Positions 17,637 through 26,614 of a stretch of DNA of 64,000 nucleotides are shown piece by piece (position 1 is the first letter of the stretch; each line of letters begins with the position of its first letter). The notes beneath the pieces are model-generated. The model saw only the letters and a list, made by a program, of their open reading frames with translations, did no database searches and had not been told where the DNA came from. Source of the DNA: an uncultured Draconibacterium sp. GTDB lineage: Bacteria > Bacteroidota > Bacteroidia > Bacteroidales > Prolixibacteraceae. Both the position numbers and the translations under genes were made by a program. Location: positions 2,620,134 through 2,684,133 of the forward strand of contig NZ_OY781884.1 of the NCBI RefSeq assembly GCF_963677155.1, given 5' to 3'.

Positions 17637-18854
17637 TTATTTTTTTGAAATTCTTTCCAGCGCATAAGCTGCTGCCCCCATGGTTCCTGCTTTAGTTCCC
17701 AATTCCGAAAACAGAATTTGGGTTTCGTTACTAATGTCGCGGTTACTAAATGTATGAATGGCCTGTTGTATTGGCGCCAGAATAAACTGACTGGCCACAG
17801 CAACTTGTCCACCAATAATGATCAACTCAGGATTAAAAATCTGAATCAGGTAAGCCATTCCTCGTCCCAGCCATTTCCCTACTTCAGAAAATAGCGAAAT
17901 GGCAAACTGATCGCCGGAATTGGCAGCCTGAATAACTGTTGAAATATCTATTTTGTTTAAATCTTCTTTTACCAGTTCTTTTATCAGCGAAGAATGGCCT
18001 TGCTCAATTCCCTCGCGCGCCTGGCGTGCAATTGCATTGGCCGAAACGATGGTTTCCAAACAGCCTTGCTTTCCGCACACACAAAGTACGCCGTTATCGG
18101 CCAATGGTATGTGTCCGAATTCGCCCGAGTAGCCCGATTTTCCGGTATACAATTTTCCGTTAATAATAATACCCAGCCCCAAACCCCAGTCGGCTTGCAG
18201 CATCAACACATTTTTCTTGCCTTTTGCCAGTCCAAAATACTGTTCGGCAAAAGTGCGTAATTTGGCATCGTGGCTAATAAAAACGGGTATCCCGAATATA
18301 TTTTTTAGTTTGGAAAACAGGTCTTTTTCTTCAGGGAAATACGTTTGGTTAATCCCTTCTTTTTGATTGATCAAACCCGGTAATTCAAGTCCGGCTACTA
18401 AAATCTTTTCGCGGTCGATATTGCTGTCTTTGATAACTTTTTCAAGCTCGGCATTTACCTGGTCAAAAATGTTAATATCCGACGACATTTTTATCGGGAA
18501 ATAATGCGGGCCACTAACTTCCTGGTTGCAGCTGTTGAAAATTGAAATAATAGTACGAGCCACATTTATGGTTATTCCAACTACGTAAAAACCGTTTTCA
18601 ACAAGTCCGTAAATATTGGGGCGCCGGCCACCACTCGAATCGCCTCGTCCTAACTCTGTTACCAATTGGTCTTCAATTAGCTCCAGCAGCAGGCTGTTTA
18701 TTTTTGGTGTACTTAATTTAATTTGGCGGGCAAGGTCGGAATTTGAAAGCGGGCCGTTAAAATAGATTGAACGAAGAATCTGTTTTTTCTGAGCAATCTT
18801 TTTTTGCTCAACTGCCTGACTTTGATTTCCTGTGGTTTTAAATAGTTTTTCCAT
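17637..18854 (-). CDS. ROK-family transcriptional regulator (NagC/Mlc type)
   Basis: 405 residues. A winged helix-turn-helix (about residues 25-85: LRSIYFNGPLSNSDLARQIK, STPKINSLLLELIEDQLV) is followed by a ROK sugar-binding fold with the full zinc motif CVCGKQGCLE and GYSGEFGHIPLA. It heads the nag operon, so it probably controls it in response to an amino-sugar phosphate, as NagC does with GlcNAc-6-P. The first ATP-binding motif is weak, as in repressor ROKs. A candidate promoter is at 18866-18897. Confidence 0.87.
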   Translation of the reverse strand: MEKLFKTTGNQSQAVEQKKIAQKKQILRSIYFNGPLSNSDLARQIKLSTPKINSLLLELIEDQLVTELGRGDSSGGRRPNIYGLVENGFYVVGITINVARTIISIFNSCNQEVSGPHYFPIKMSSDINIFDQVNAELEKVIKDSNIDREKILVAGLELPGLINQKEGINQTYFPEEKDLFSKLKNIFGIPVFISHDAKLRTFAEQYFGLAKGKKNVLMLQADWGLGLGIIINGKLYTGKSGYSGEFGHIPLADNGVLCVCGKQGCLETIVSANAIARQAREGIEQGHSSLIKELVKEDLNKIDISTVIQAANSGDQFAISLFSEVGKWLGRGMAYLIQIFNPELIIIGGQVAVASQFILAPIQQAIHTFSNRDISNETQILFSELGTKAGTMGAAAYALERISKK

Positions 18855-18865
18855 AACTGTGTTTG

Positions 18866-18897
18866 CAAAAATCAGAATATTTTAAATATGAAACAAG
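18866..18897 (-). promoter_or_regulatory. Candidate promoter for the nag operon
   Basis: On the minus strand, CTTG at 18897-18894 and GATTTTTG at 18873-18866 (one mismatch to TAnnTTTG) are separated by 20 bases, within the Bacteroidota spacing range. It is 11 bases before the start codon. Confidence 0.4.
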
Positions 18898-19048
18898 CTT
18901 CTTTTTAAAAAAATTAAAAAGAATGTGTTAATTCTCCTAAATTTAACCATTCATTTACAATTCATAAAAAATTAATATGATAATATTTTAATGTTGGTTA
19001 CTTTCGAGGATATTTACAATCGGATACATTTACTTAAAATCTTCCGGC

Positions 19049-20149
19049 ATGATGAAAAGGTTTGGATTTATAATTGTATTGCTTGTAGTTAGCAACGGGT
19101 TACTATACGCACAGTCGCGACGAATAATTAATATTCCGAATATTAGCGGTTACCAAACATTAAAGTGTGATTTGCACATGCATACTGTATTTTCGGATGG
19201 TACTGTTTGGCCAACCGTTCGTATTGAAGAGGCTTGGAATGAGGGTTTAGATGCCATTTCAATTACCGATCATATTGAATATCGCCCACATTCGATTGAT
19301 GTGGTGGCCGATCATAACCGGTCGTACGATTTGGCAAAACCATTGGCCGATCAATCAGATATTTTATTAATAAAAGGAGCTGAAATTACACGCAGTATGC
19401 CACCGGGGCACTTAAATGCGTTGTTTATTACAAATGCCAATTTACTGGAACTGGAGGATGTACAGGATGCCGTAAAAGAGGCGCGTGACCAGGGAGCATT
19501 TATCATGTGGAATCACCCCTGCTGGGATGCACAGCAACCCGACTCGGTTTTGTGGTGGGACGAACATTCCTATTTCCTCGAGAATGATATGTTACACGGA
19601 ATTGAAGTTTATAACGGAGAGTTTTGTCCTGAAGCTCTGGATTGGGCAAACGAGAAAAAGCTGACTATGCTGGGAAATTCAGATGTGCATGGACCAATGG
19701 ATGTAAACGACGGACACCGGCCGTTAACCCTGGTTTTTGCAAAAAGCCGCACCATAGGCGGAATTAAAGAAGCGTTGTTCGACGGACGAACTGCCGTTTA
19801 TTTTGACAATACAATCGTTGGTCGTTCCGAATTTTTGGAGCCGCTTTTCTTCGAGTCGTTGAAATATAAAAACACGCCGCTACAACTAAAAAACAGAGAA
19901 TCGAAAGTGGTAAAGATCACTAATAACTCGGATGTGGATTACAACCTGGAGCTGGTTCAGCCCGGTGTGGGGTTTGATGCACCGGAAACGGTTACACTAA
20001 AAGCGCATCATGTTTCAGCACTGAGTTTAAGTGGTAATTCTGATGAGGTGGCGAGTACCGGAAGTCTGGATGTTTACTACCGGGTAAATAATATGCTTAC
20101 CGGAGTAGATGATCCGCTTGTAGTAACATTCACCTTCCGAAACAATTAG
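19049..20149 (+). CDS. Secreted PHP-domain phosphoesterase (Sb-PDE-like)
   Basis: 366 residues with a signal peptide (cut near LYAQ). PHP motifs are visible: DLHMHTVFSDGTVW, ISITDHIEYRPH, KGAEITRSMPPGHLNALF, NHPCWD and GNSDVHGP, all with metal-binding His/Asp. PHP enzymes hydrolyse phosphate esters with two or three metals. The C-terminal ~100 residues form a beta domain of the kind seen in 'Sb-PDE family' proteins. The substrate is unknown. Two adjacent ATGs (19049, 19052) are equally possible starts. Confidence 0.82.
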   Translation: MMKRFGFIIVLLVVSNGLLYAQSRRIINIPNISGYQTLKCDLHMHTVFSDGTVWPTVRIEEAWNEGLDAISITDHIEYRPHSIDVVADHNRSYDLAKPLADQSDILLIKGAEITRSMPPGHLNALFITNANLLELEDVQDAVKEARDQGAFIMWNHPCWDAQQPDSVLWWDEHSYFLENDMLHGIEVYNGEFCPEALDWANEKKLTMLGNSDVHGPMDVNDGHRPLTLVFAKSRTIGGIKEALFDGRTAVYFDNTIVGRSEFLEPLFFESLKYKNTPLQLKNRESKVVKITNNSDVDYNLELVQPGVGFDAPETVTLKAHHVSALSLSGNSDEVASTGSLDVYYRVNNMLTGVDDPLVVTFTFRNN

Positions 20150-20195
20150 TTGTGAGTTTTGTTAAGGTGCTGTAGTTTTCTCTATTCGAATATAA

Positions 20196-20864
20196 ATGGC
20201 AGCAAAAACAAAAAAAGAACCACCATTAGTTAAGCAGGTAGTTACCAATAACCAAGAGATTTCGCCCGGAGTGCATGTGATATCGTTTCATCGAACTTCG
20301 GATTTTTTGCCCGGACAAGTGGTGAAAATCGGAGTCGATACCGATCATCCACCGCGTATTTACAGCATTTGCAGTGGAAATCAGGAAGACGAAATCCGAA
20401 TTCTGTTCAACATAAAAGACGATGGTTTTTTAACCCCCCAAATGGCAGCTATGATTCCGGGAGATATTTTATACGTGTCGGAGCCCTACGGTAGTTTTCT
20501 GGGCATCAAAGAGCCGGCCTGGTGGATTGCCACCGGAACCGGAATTGCTCCTTTTTATGCCATGTACCGCTCTGGAATCTCAGAGAATAAAACACTCATT
20601 CATGGGGTGAGGCATTTAAACCAGTTTTATTTCGAGGATGAACTGGAATGGTCGATGGGAAAAAATTATGTACGTTGTTGCTCGCAGGAACAATCGTGCA
20701 ATGTTTTTCCGGGACGGGTTACCAATTATCTGGAGGGGTTAACCGAATTGCCCGATGTAAAATATTACCTTTGCGGAAAGGCGCTAATGGTTGTGGAAGT
20801 GCGTGATATGCTGATTGAAAAAGGTGTGGATTATGCCAATATTATTGCCGAAATTTATTTTTAG
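20196..20864 (+). CDS. FNR-type FAD/NAD(P)-binding oxidoreductase
   Basis: 222 residues. An FAD-binding beta-barrel with RIYSICSGNQED (RxYS motif) is followed by an NAD(P)-binding half with WWIATGTGIAPFYAMYRSG and YYLCGKALMVVEVRDMLI. This is the ferredoxin-NADP reductase family; no iron-sulfur domain is attached, so it would pair with a separate electron carrier. It follows the PHP gene with a 46-base gap and might be co-transcribed. Confidence 0.85.
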   Translation: MAAKTKKEPPLVKQVVTNNQEISPGVHVISFHRTSDFLPGQVVKIGVDTDHPPRIYSICSGNQEDEIRILFNIKDDGFLTPQMAAMIPGDILYVSEPYGSFLGIKEPAWWIATGTGIAPFYAMYRSGISENKTLIHGVRHLNQFYFEDELEWSMGKNYVRCCSQEQSCNVFPGRVTNYLEGLTELPDVKYYLCGKALMVVEVRDMLIEKGVDYANIIAEIYF

Positions 20865-20946
20865 GCTCCTATTGGAATCCGATTGTAATAATTTGTACTT
20901 TAGTAGTATTAATTGTTAGCACTTAATTTTATAAAACATAATCAAA

Positions 20947-21657
20947 ATGAAACGTACCTTTTTTTTAGCCACCTTAATGCTTTTTGCATTAATCAGCACA
21001 CAAGCACAATCTCTCGACCAAGTATTGAACAATTACTACAAAGCTAACGGCTTGGATAAAATAGCCGATGTAAAAACATTTGATATAAAAGCAAAAGTTA
21101 GTGTTATGGGAATGGAAATGCCTATGCACATTAGAGTGAAAAACCCTGACAAGTTTAGGGTGGATATGGACATGATGGGACAAAAAACCATCAGTGCTTT
21201 TGATGGGGAAAATGGATGGATGATTAACCCTATGATGGGAGCCGAAGTTCAGGACCTGGAAGGAGCACAATTAAAACAAGCAATGGGGCAAGCCGATATG
21301 GAAGGAGCGCTTTATAACTACAAAGCAAAAGGCAGTAACATTGAAATGCTGGGAAAAGTTGATGTTGATGGAGATGAAGCATACAAACTAAAACTGACTG
21401 ATAAGGATGGTGGTGTTCAGACCTATTATATTAATGCCGACGACTATATGGTTTCGAAAGTTGAATCGAGAGTTGAAGCCATGGGACAGAGTATGGATGT
21501 TGTAACAAAAATGCTGGAGTACAAAGATGTTAAAGGAATTAAAATGGCCAGCAAAATAGAGATGGATATGTCAATGGGCAAACAATCGGTGGTAATGGAA
21601 GAAATAAAAATTGATGAGCCAATTGATGACAGCCTGTTTGAAAAACCAACGGAATAA
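20947..21657 (+). CDS. LolA-like outer-membrane lipoprotein-sorting protein
   Basis: 236 residues with a signal peptide (TQAQS). The start (LDQVLNNYYKANGLDKIADVKTF) and the repeated Met-rich beta-strands (MGMEMPMHIRVKNPDKFRVD, EMDMSMGKQ) match the LolA/LppX-like fold that binds hydrophobic ligands in the periplasm. Whether it acts in lipoprotein transport or another lipid role is not shown. Terminator right after. Confidence 0.72.
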   Translation: MKRTFFLATLMLFALISTQAQSLDQVLNNYYKANGLDKIADVKTFDIKAKVSVMGMEMPMHIRVKNPDKFRVDMDMMGQKTISAFDGENGWMINPMMGAEVQDLEGAQLKQAMGQADMEGALYNYKAKGSNIEMLGKVDVDGDEAYKLKLTDKDGGVQTYYINADDYMVSKVESRVEAMGQSMDVVTKMLEYKDVKGIKMASKIEMDMSMGKQSVVMEEIKIDEPIDDSLFEKPTE

Positions 21658-21682
21658 GTTTTTACCATATAAGAAATTTTGA

Positions 21683-21707
21683 AGGGCGGTTTTCCGCCCT
21701 TTTTTTG
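21683..21707 (+). terminator. Terminator after the LolA-like gene
   Basis: Perfect stem AGGGCGG (21683-21689), TTTT loop, CCGCCCT (21694-21700), then a T-run. Confidence 0.92.
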
Positions 21708-21857
21708 TGCACATATTTTAAGAATAAAAACATAATTTAAGAAGAAGCTCCAATTCCTTTTGGTTTGTTAACGATTAACTCAAGTGGGTTTAACTTCTTT
21801 TAGCTGTATTGGGGCAATAATTACATCATCTTTGCTTAAAATCTTAAATTATAAACT

Positions 21858-22373
21858 ATGAAAATAAAATTTCTGTTTGCTGCGGTTTTAATCCTTTGTG
21901 GTGCTGCAGTTACAAACGCACAAAACCCTTTAAAAATAGGGCATGTAAATATTCAGGAACTGGTGCAAAAACACCCAATGCTTGATAGTCTTCAAACAGT
22001 TATCGAAAAAGAATCAAAAGATATGCAGGAGGTTTACGACGAAATGGTTGCCGAACATGAAGCTGCCATTGAGAAGTTTGAAGCCGAAAGCAGTACATAT
22101 TCCGATTTTGTAAAACAAACCCGGCAAAAGGAAATTTTGGAACAGTCGCAAAAAATACAGGCTTATAACCAAACCGCACAGCAACAGTTACAAAACCGCA
22201 ACATGGAGCTTATTCAGCCCATTTATCAAGAAATAAATCAGGAAATCAGCAACATTGCCGGGGCGCAAAACTTTACCTATGTGCTCGATGTAAGTGCCGG
22301 GAATGTGGCCTATATCTCGCCCGAAAGCGAGGATTTAACACCGTTGGTTTTGAAAGCCTTAAAAGGAGAATAA
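21858..22373 (+). CDS. OmpH/Skp-family periplasmic chaperone
   Basis: 171 residues with a signal peptide (VTNAQ). The Skp/OmpH pattern IGHVNIQELVQKHPMLDSLQ opens a long alpha-helical arm (residues ~45-125, charge-rich with heptads) and a final beta-segment (FTYVLDVSAGNVAYIS). Skp trimers hold outer-membrane proteins in the periplasm. A long repeat-like hairpin lies just after it. Confidence 0.87.
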   Translation: MKIKFLFAAVLILCGAAVTNAQNPLKIGHVNIQELVQKHPMLDSLQTVIEKESKDMQEVYDEMVAEHEAAIEKFEAESSTYSDFVKQTRQKEILEQSQKIQAYNQTAQQQLQNRNMELIQPIYQEINQEISNIAGAQNFTYVLDVSAGNVAYISPESEDLTPLVLKALKGE

Positions 22374-22387
22374 TAAAGTACAGTTTT

Positions 22388-22454
22388 GTTCACGTAAAGC
22401 TCGCAAAGAAATCATTTCGCGTACTTTGCGAAACCTCTGCGTCTTTGCGTGAAC
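22388..22454. repeat. Imperfect inverted repeat (hairpin)
   Basis: GTTCACGTAAAG (22388-22399) pairs with CTTTGCGTGAAC (22443-22454), one mismatch, and inside CGCAAAG (22402-22408) pairs with CTTTGCG (22434-22440). It lies between two convergent genes and resembles the CGCAAAG-type palindromes common in Bacteroidota intergenic DNA. Confidence 0.55.
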
Positions 22455-23126
22455 TTCTTTTTATATCGAATTTTCCTTAATAAAATCAATCAATTCCTGT
22501 TGGTAAGCAAAAGCCATTCCCACAACCGTATCGGCAGCACCGTAATAAACAGCTATTTTTTCACCATCGCTAAGGGCTGCACAAGGGAACACAACATTCG
22601 GCACATCGCCTGCCAGTTCGTAAGGCGCTGCAGGAGCCAGCAAATAAGGTTGTGTGCGGTGCAATATTTTCGATGGGTCTTCCAAATCCAGAATTGCAGC
22701 ACCCATCGAGTAGCGGAATCCGTTACAGGTGTTAATTACCCCGTGGTAAAATTCCAGCCAGCCTTCTTCGGTTTTTATCGGAACCGATCCGGCGCCAATT
22801 TTTGTACACTGCCAGGCACTCTGTTCAAAAGGAGTTACTTTCATAACACAGCGGTGTTCACCCCAGTATTTCATATCGGGGCTGTAACTAATGTAAATAT
22901 CGCCAAATGGCGTGTGCCCATTATCGCTCGGGCGGCTTAACATGGCATATTTTCCGTTAATTTTTTCGGGGAAAAGCACACCGTTTCGGTTGAAAGGTAA
23001 AAAGGCGTTTTCGCACTGGTGAAAAGTTTTGAAATCGAATGTGTAGGCAATGCCAATTGTTGGGCCGTGGTAGCCGTTACACCAGGTTGTCTAGTCCTAG
23101 AATATGGCTACAGGTTAAAAATTAAA

Positions 23127-23984
23127 TTAAGCTGCCTCATTATACACGTTTTGAGGCGTTTTATAGTCTAAAGATAAATGAAGTCTTTTGTTATTGTAAA
23201 TATTGATTGCATTTTTTGTAGCACGCTTAGCCTCTTTTAAACTAGCAAATGTTTGGTCCAGGAAAAACTCATCTTTTAAAATACCATTAACACGTTCAGC
23301 AATAGCATTCTCATAACAATGATTTTCTTCGGTCATGCTAATTTTGAAGTCTTTGTTTTTTAATATTCTGACATATTGATTAGAGCAGTATTGAGCTCCA
23401 CGGTCAGAATGATGGATCAATCCATTGGCAGGCTTTGCGTTTGCCAGGGCCTTTTTGAGAGCCCGCAAACACCCAGCCAGCTCAAGAGAGTTGCTAATAT
23501 CGTAACCAACAATTTTTCTTGAGTATAAGTCAGTAATGAGAGCTAAATAGCAAAAGCCGTTGTATGTTCTGATGTAGGTAATATCGCTAACCCATACCTG
23601 ATTTGGCCTTGTTATTTTAAGGTCTTTAATCAAATTATTGTACTTGTGAAAATGATGATATGAATCGGTTGTTTTACAACTTGTTTTCTTACGTACAATC
23701 AACATGTCGTATTTACGTAAGATCCTGTAAAGTTCATCACGTCCAACCTTTAATCCCATTAGATTAAATGTTATATGTAGCGCCATCATCAACTTTCGAG
23801 TACCAACGCGCGGTTGAGTTAGTCGCTCATAATTGACAAGCTTTATGACTTTCTTTTCTACTTCTAGTCGGGCAGCACTCCTCTTCTTGTATTTATAATA
23901 GGCATCCCGATGTAGTCCAAAGCATTGACAAGTCGTCTCGCAACTTGCCAGCTTTGTTTTTTTTGCTGTATCAACTGCTTTCAT
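23127..23984 (-). CDS. IS3-family transposase OrfB (DDE integrase domain)
   Basis: 285 residues. An HTH_21-like N-part (SAARLEVEKKVIKLVNYERL, PRVGTRKLMMAL) precedes the rve integrase core with catalytic residues in VWVSDITYIRTY (Asp), LIHHSDRGAQYCS (Asp) and NAIAERVNGILKDEF (Glu), and a final RLHLSLDYKTPQNVY. The ATG at 23984 overlaps the orfA stop (TAATG). Its frame is open upstream through the A9 run, so an OrfA-OrfB fusion by -1 slippage is possible. Confidence 0.94.
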   Translation of the reverse strand: MKAVDTAKKTKLASCETTCQCFGLHRDAYYKYKKRSAARLEVEKKVIKLVNYERLTQPRVGTRKLMMALHITFNLMGLKVGRDELYRILRKYDMLIVRKKTSCKTTDSYHHFHKYNNLIKDLKITRPNQVWVSDITYIRTYNGFCYLALITDLYSRKIVGYDISNSLELAGCLRALKKALANAKPANGLIHHSDRGAQYCSNQYVRILKNKDFKISMTEENHCYENAIAERVNGILKDEFFLDQTFASLKEAKRATKNAINIYNNKRLHLSLDYKTPQNVYNEAA

Positions 23985-24355
23985 TAGCGTTTCTTGCCTA
24001 AATTTTTTTTTAATTCTTCGGCGTTTTTGAAACCTAGTTTTTCAGCTGATACTTCAAGATATGAATCCAGTACCAACTGGTCCAGATCTTTCTTAACAAG
24101 GGCTTCTTTGAGCTTTTTAACTTCTTTTTGTAGTGCTTTAATTCTGGTGATTTCGTCTTTAGTTTCCACGTTTATACGAGTGTTCATTAAGTCAGTTCTG
24201 TTGTATTTTTTGATCCATTCATTGATTGTACTGTTTTGAATGCCATAAATACGTCCGAGCTGCCGTTTGTTATACTTACCGGTACTAAGTTCGGATAAAA
24301 TTTTGAGTTTGAAACTTTCCGAATAACGTCTGTAAACTTGATCATTTTTATACAT
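23984..24355 (-). CDS. IS3-family transposase OrfA (helix-turn-helix)
   Basis: 123 residues. Helix-turn-helix of the IS3 OrfA type (YSESFKLKILSELSTGKYN, LGRIYGIQNSTINEWIKKYN) followed by a leucine-zipper-like coiled coil (ALQKEVKKLKEALVKKDL) for multimerisation. It binds the IS ends together with OrfB. Confidence 0.93.
   Translation of the reverse strand: MYKNDQVYRRYSESFKLKILSELSTGKYNKRQLGRIYGIQNSTINEWIKKYNRTDLMNTRINVETKDEITRIKALQKEVKKLKEALVKKDLDQLVLDSYLEVSAEKLGFKNAEELKKNLGKKR
24003..24011 (-). other. A9 slippery run in orfA (candidate -1 frameshift site)
   Basis: Nine A residues on the minus strand near the orfA end. The orfB frame is in the -1 phase and open from here to the orfB ATG, as in IS3 elements that make an OrfAB fusion. 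Confidence 0.6.
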
Positions 24356-24730
24356 AATTACATGAATTATGTAGCCTTTATTCCGGACGAGTCAGGTTAC
24401 CCAGTAGCGGTCTTCAATCCAGGTAACACGCGGGTCGTATTTATAATCCGACTCAATCATATCGGTATTTCCTGCAACCATTTCAATTGGGTCGTGATTG
24501 ATCTCCCAGTTAATTCCGTCTTTGCTAAAACCAGCAAAATATTCATTTGTACCGCTTTGTTGTCGCAACGAAAAACGCCGGCAAAACCGTCTTCGAAAGG
24601 AACAACAGCACTGTTAAAAATACTGTTTGATGTTGGAATAGCATACCGGCCAATTACCGGATTTTGCGAATAACGCCACATTACATCGGTGCAATCTTGT
24701 GGGCGTTCTTCAAAAGGGATGTTTACTTTT

Positions 24731-26035
24731 TTAGTCATTATTCTCTGTTTCTTTTGTTTCTTCATCTACATTATCGGGGTGTCCGAAGGGAACGAGCCGT
24801 GCGGCAATAAATGCCGGAATAGTAGCCACCAGCACCCAGGCAAAAAATAATTTGTAGCCCAGCCAGTCGCTAAAATAACCGCTCAACATTGATGGCACCA
24901 TAAAGCCCAGATTCATTATCCCGGTGGCAAAAGCATAGTGTGCCATTTTATATTTTCCGGGAGCTACTTGTTGCATCATAAATAGCATTAAGCCAACAAA
25001 GCCAAATCCGTAGCCAAAGTATTCAAGAACTACTGCACCGCCTATGAGGTAAAGGTTCGATGGCTGGTAGTGGGCTAGCAGTGCGTATACCAAAAAGGGA
25101 ATATTAAAGGTGCTAACCAGAATAAGTAAAGCCCTTTTCAATCCACGTTTTGCAATAAAGTATCCGGCCAATAACGATCCGGCAACAAAAGCTCCGGTTC
25201 CAAAAGTTCCGTATACAACGCCAATTTCGGTGGTTGTTAATCCTAATCCTCCATCGGCAACGGCAGCTTTAAAAAATAACGGCGCAATTTTAATGGCAAA
25301 TCCTTCGGCAAAACGGTACAATACAATAAAGGCAATGTACCAGTAAATATGTTTTTTTTGAAAAAATGTTTTTAGTACATCCCAAAGTGTGGCAAAACCT
25401 TCTTTCATACTTTTTACTTCCGATGTTGAAACTTCTCCACCGGGCAACATACGCGAGTGGTAGATGCCCACCAAAGCCATCGCGCCACCAATTCCAAGCA
25501 TCACGGCTACCCAGGCATTTACCACGCCCATTTGTTTTTCAAGAATTCCGGCAATGGTAACAAACCCTCCGTAGGCCAAAAATTTTCCAACATTGTACGA
25601 CGCTCCCTGCCAGCCAATATATCTAGCCTGATCTTTTGATGAAAGTACGCTGAGGTAAACTCCGTCGGTTGCAATATCGTTGGTGGCACCGCTAAAACCA
25701 ATAACACCAAGCAGAGCAATGGTGTAGGCAAAAAAGTTGGGTAATGGAAGCGCAAAGGCAATGAGGGCAAAAGTTATCGCAGTAATAAACTGGCTGGTTA
25801 CCACAAAGAATTTCTTTGATTTGAACATCTCCAAAACCGGGCTCCATAGTGGTTTTAGGGTCCACGGAAGCATAATCAACGAGGTCCAGAAGGCGATTTT
25901 GGAATCGGAGATCCCCATATTCTTATACATGATAGCCGTCGACTGTGCCAGCACCATGAAAGGTAAACCCATTGCAAAGTAGGCTGTTGGAACCCACATT
26001 GCCGGATTAATAACTTTATTTTCTGTTTTTACCAT
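24731..26035 (-). CDS. MFS sugar transporter (mannoside uptake candidate)
   Basis: 434 residues with about twelve membrane helices; two six-helix halves joined by a charged cytoplasmic loop ([14 protein letters not shown]). Motif-like segments include [18 protein letters not shown] and [20 protein letters not shown], as in AmpG-like or sugar MFS permeases. Its stop overlaps the start of the GH130 gene by 8 bases, a coupling found for mannoside-phosphorylase systems, so it probably imports a beta-mannosyl disaccharide. The transporter itself looks intact although its partner is dead. Confidence 0.83.
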   Translation of the reverse strand: MVKTENKVINPAMWVPTAYFAMGLPFMVLAQSTAIMYKNMGISDSKIAFWTSLIMLPWTLKPLWSPVLEMFKSKKFFVVTSQFITAITFALIAFALPLPNFFAYTIALLGVIGFSGATNDIATDGVYLSVLSSKDQARYIGWQGASYNVGKFLAYGGFVTIAGILEKQMGVVNAWVAVMLGIGGAMALVGIYHSRMLPGGEVSTSEVKSMKEGFATLWDVLKTFFQKKHIYWYIAFIVLYRFAEGFAIKIAPLFFKAAVADGGLGLTTTEIGVVYGTFGTGAFVAGSLLAGYFIAKRGLKRALLILVSTFNIPFLVYALLAHYQPSNLYLIGGAVVLEYFGYGFGFVGLMLFMMQQVAPGKYKMAHYAFATGIMNLGFMVPSMLSGYFSDWLGYKLFFAWVLVATIPAFIAARLVPFGHPDNVDEETKETENND

Positions 26036-26593
26036 TGATGAATTATGTAGCTATAGATTGATGGTCGAAAAATAATGTATTTATTTAAAAACTATGCGGG
26101 GCAATTTTAAAAATATTTAAAAAGTTTGTAAATGAGTTTTTTGGAAACAATCAGAACAACAATATAAATTTAATACGGGAATTATATTTTTTAGATAGGA
26201 GTTACTTGTATAGTTGATTGCAGATGAGAGAATAAAAAAGGCCTCTGTAGATCTACAGAGGCCTTGAAACTAAAATTGTATTAAGTAGAATTATTTATAA
26301 AAAGGTAGTTAATATGAATGTATATAATGCAGCCCTTACATATGCTATGACAAAATCAGGCGGCACAAATAAAATACAAAACACTCTCGTAATGTCAAAA
26401 AGGATGAATTTTGCGCTGATTACTTACAAATAATTAACAAAGTCTGTTATTCGTCATCATATAGAAGCTGAGTGTAGCTATATTTAACTTTTCATAGAAA
26501 ATGAACTTATTGTCCCCGTTTTTTGGGAAGGGGAATCAAAAAAAAACTGTAATAAAGCAATCCGGCACCGATATTTGTTGTCGCTATTAAGGA
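26036..26593. other. 558-base divergent intergenic region
   Basis: It lies between the minus-strand MFS gene and the plus-strand S15 peptidase gene. It holds a minus-strand terminator (26231-26265) that belongs to neither gene, and otherwise AT-rich DNA with no ORF that I would trust. A small transcript could lie between about 26270 and 26590. Confidence 0.6.
26231..26265 (-). terminator. Orphan minus-strand terminator
   Basis: A perfect 28-base palindrome (26238-26265; half AAGGCCTCTGTAGA) with a T-run after it on the minus strand. No annotated minus-strand gene ends here. Confidence 0.8.
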
Positions 26594-26614
26594 TTGTATA
26601 AAAATTTTGAACGA

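Larger units (their letters stand above)
23088..24394 (-). mobile_element. Complete IS3-family insertion sequence (1307 bp)
   Basis: TG...CA ends with imperfect inverted repeats of about 25 bases: TGACTCGTCC near 24394 and TGTCTAGTCC at 23088, both continuing to GGCTACA (17 of 25 aligned bases identical). A 3-base direct repeat GGT flanks the element (23085-23087 and 24395-24397), the target duplication of an IS3-type insertion. Both orfA and orfB are intact. It interrupts the GH130 gene. Confidence 0.93.
22461..24738 (-). pseudogene. GH130 mannoside phosphorylase gene, broken by an IS and a frameshift
   Basis: The minus-strand gene starts at 24738 ([19 protein letters not shown]), overlapping the MFS gene by 8 bases. 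It matches the GH130 phosphorylase family: [28 protein letters not shown], and in the second half [42 protein letters not shown] and [13 protein letters not shown]. It is broken twice. An IS3-family element (23088-24394) sits inside an Acc-Trp-Cys-Asn segment. In addition one base is missing near 24540 (MN then YFAGFSKDG in the next frame), so the N-terminal part is out of frame even without the IS. The second half (22461-23087) has no stop. The enzyme would have phosphorolysed mannosyl linkages imported by the MFS carrier. Confidence 0.88.

Noticed and set aside
22449-22940. Plus-strand 163-codon frame
   Set aside because: Antisense to the GH130 C-terminal fragment; no protein-like pattern.
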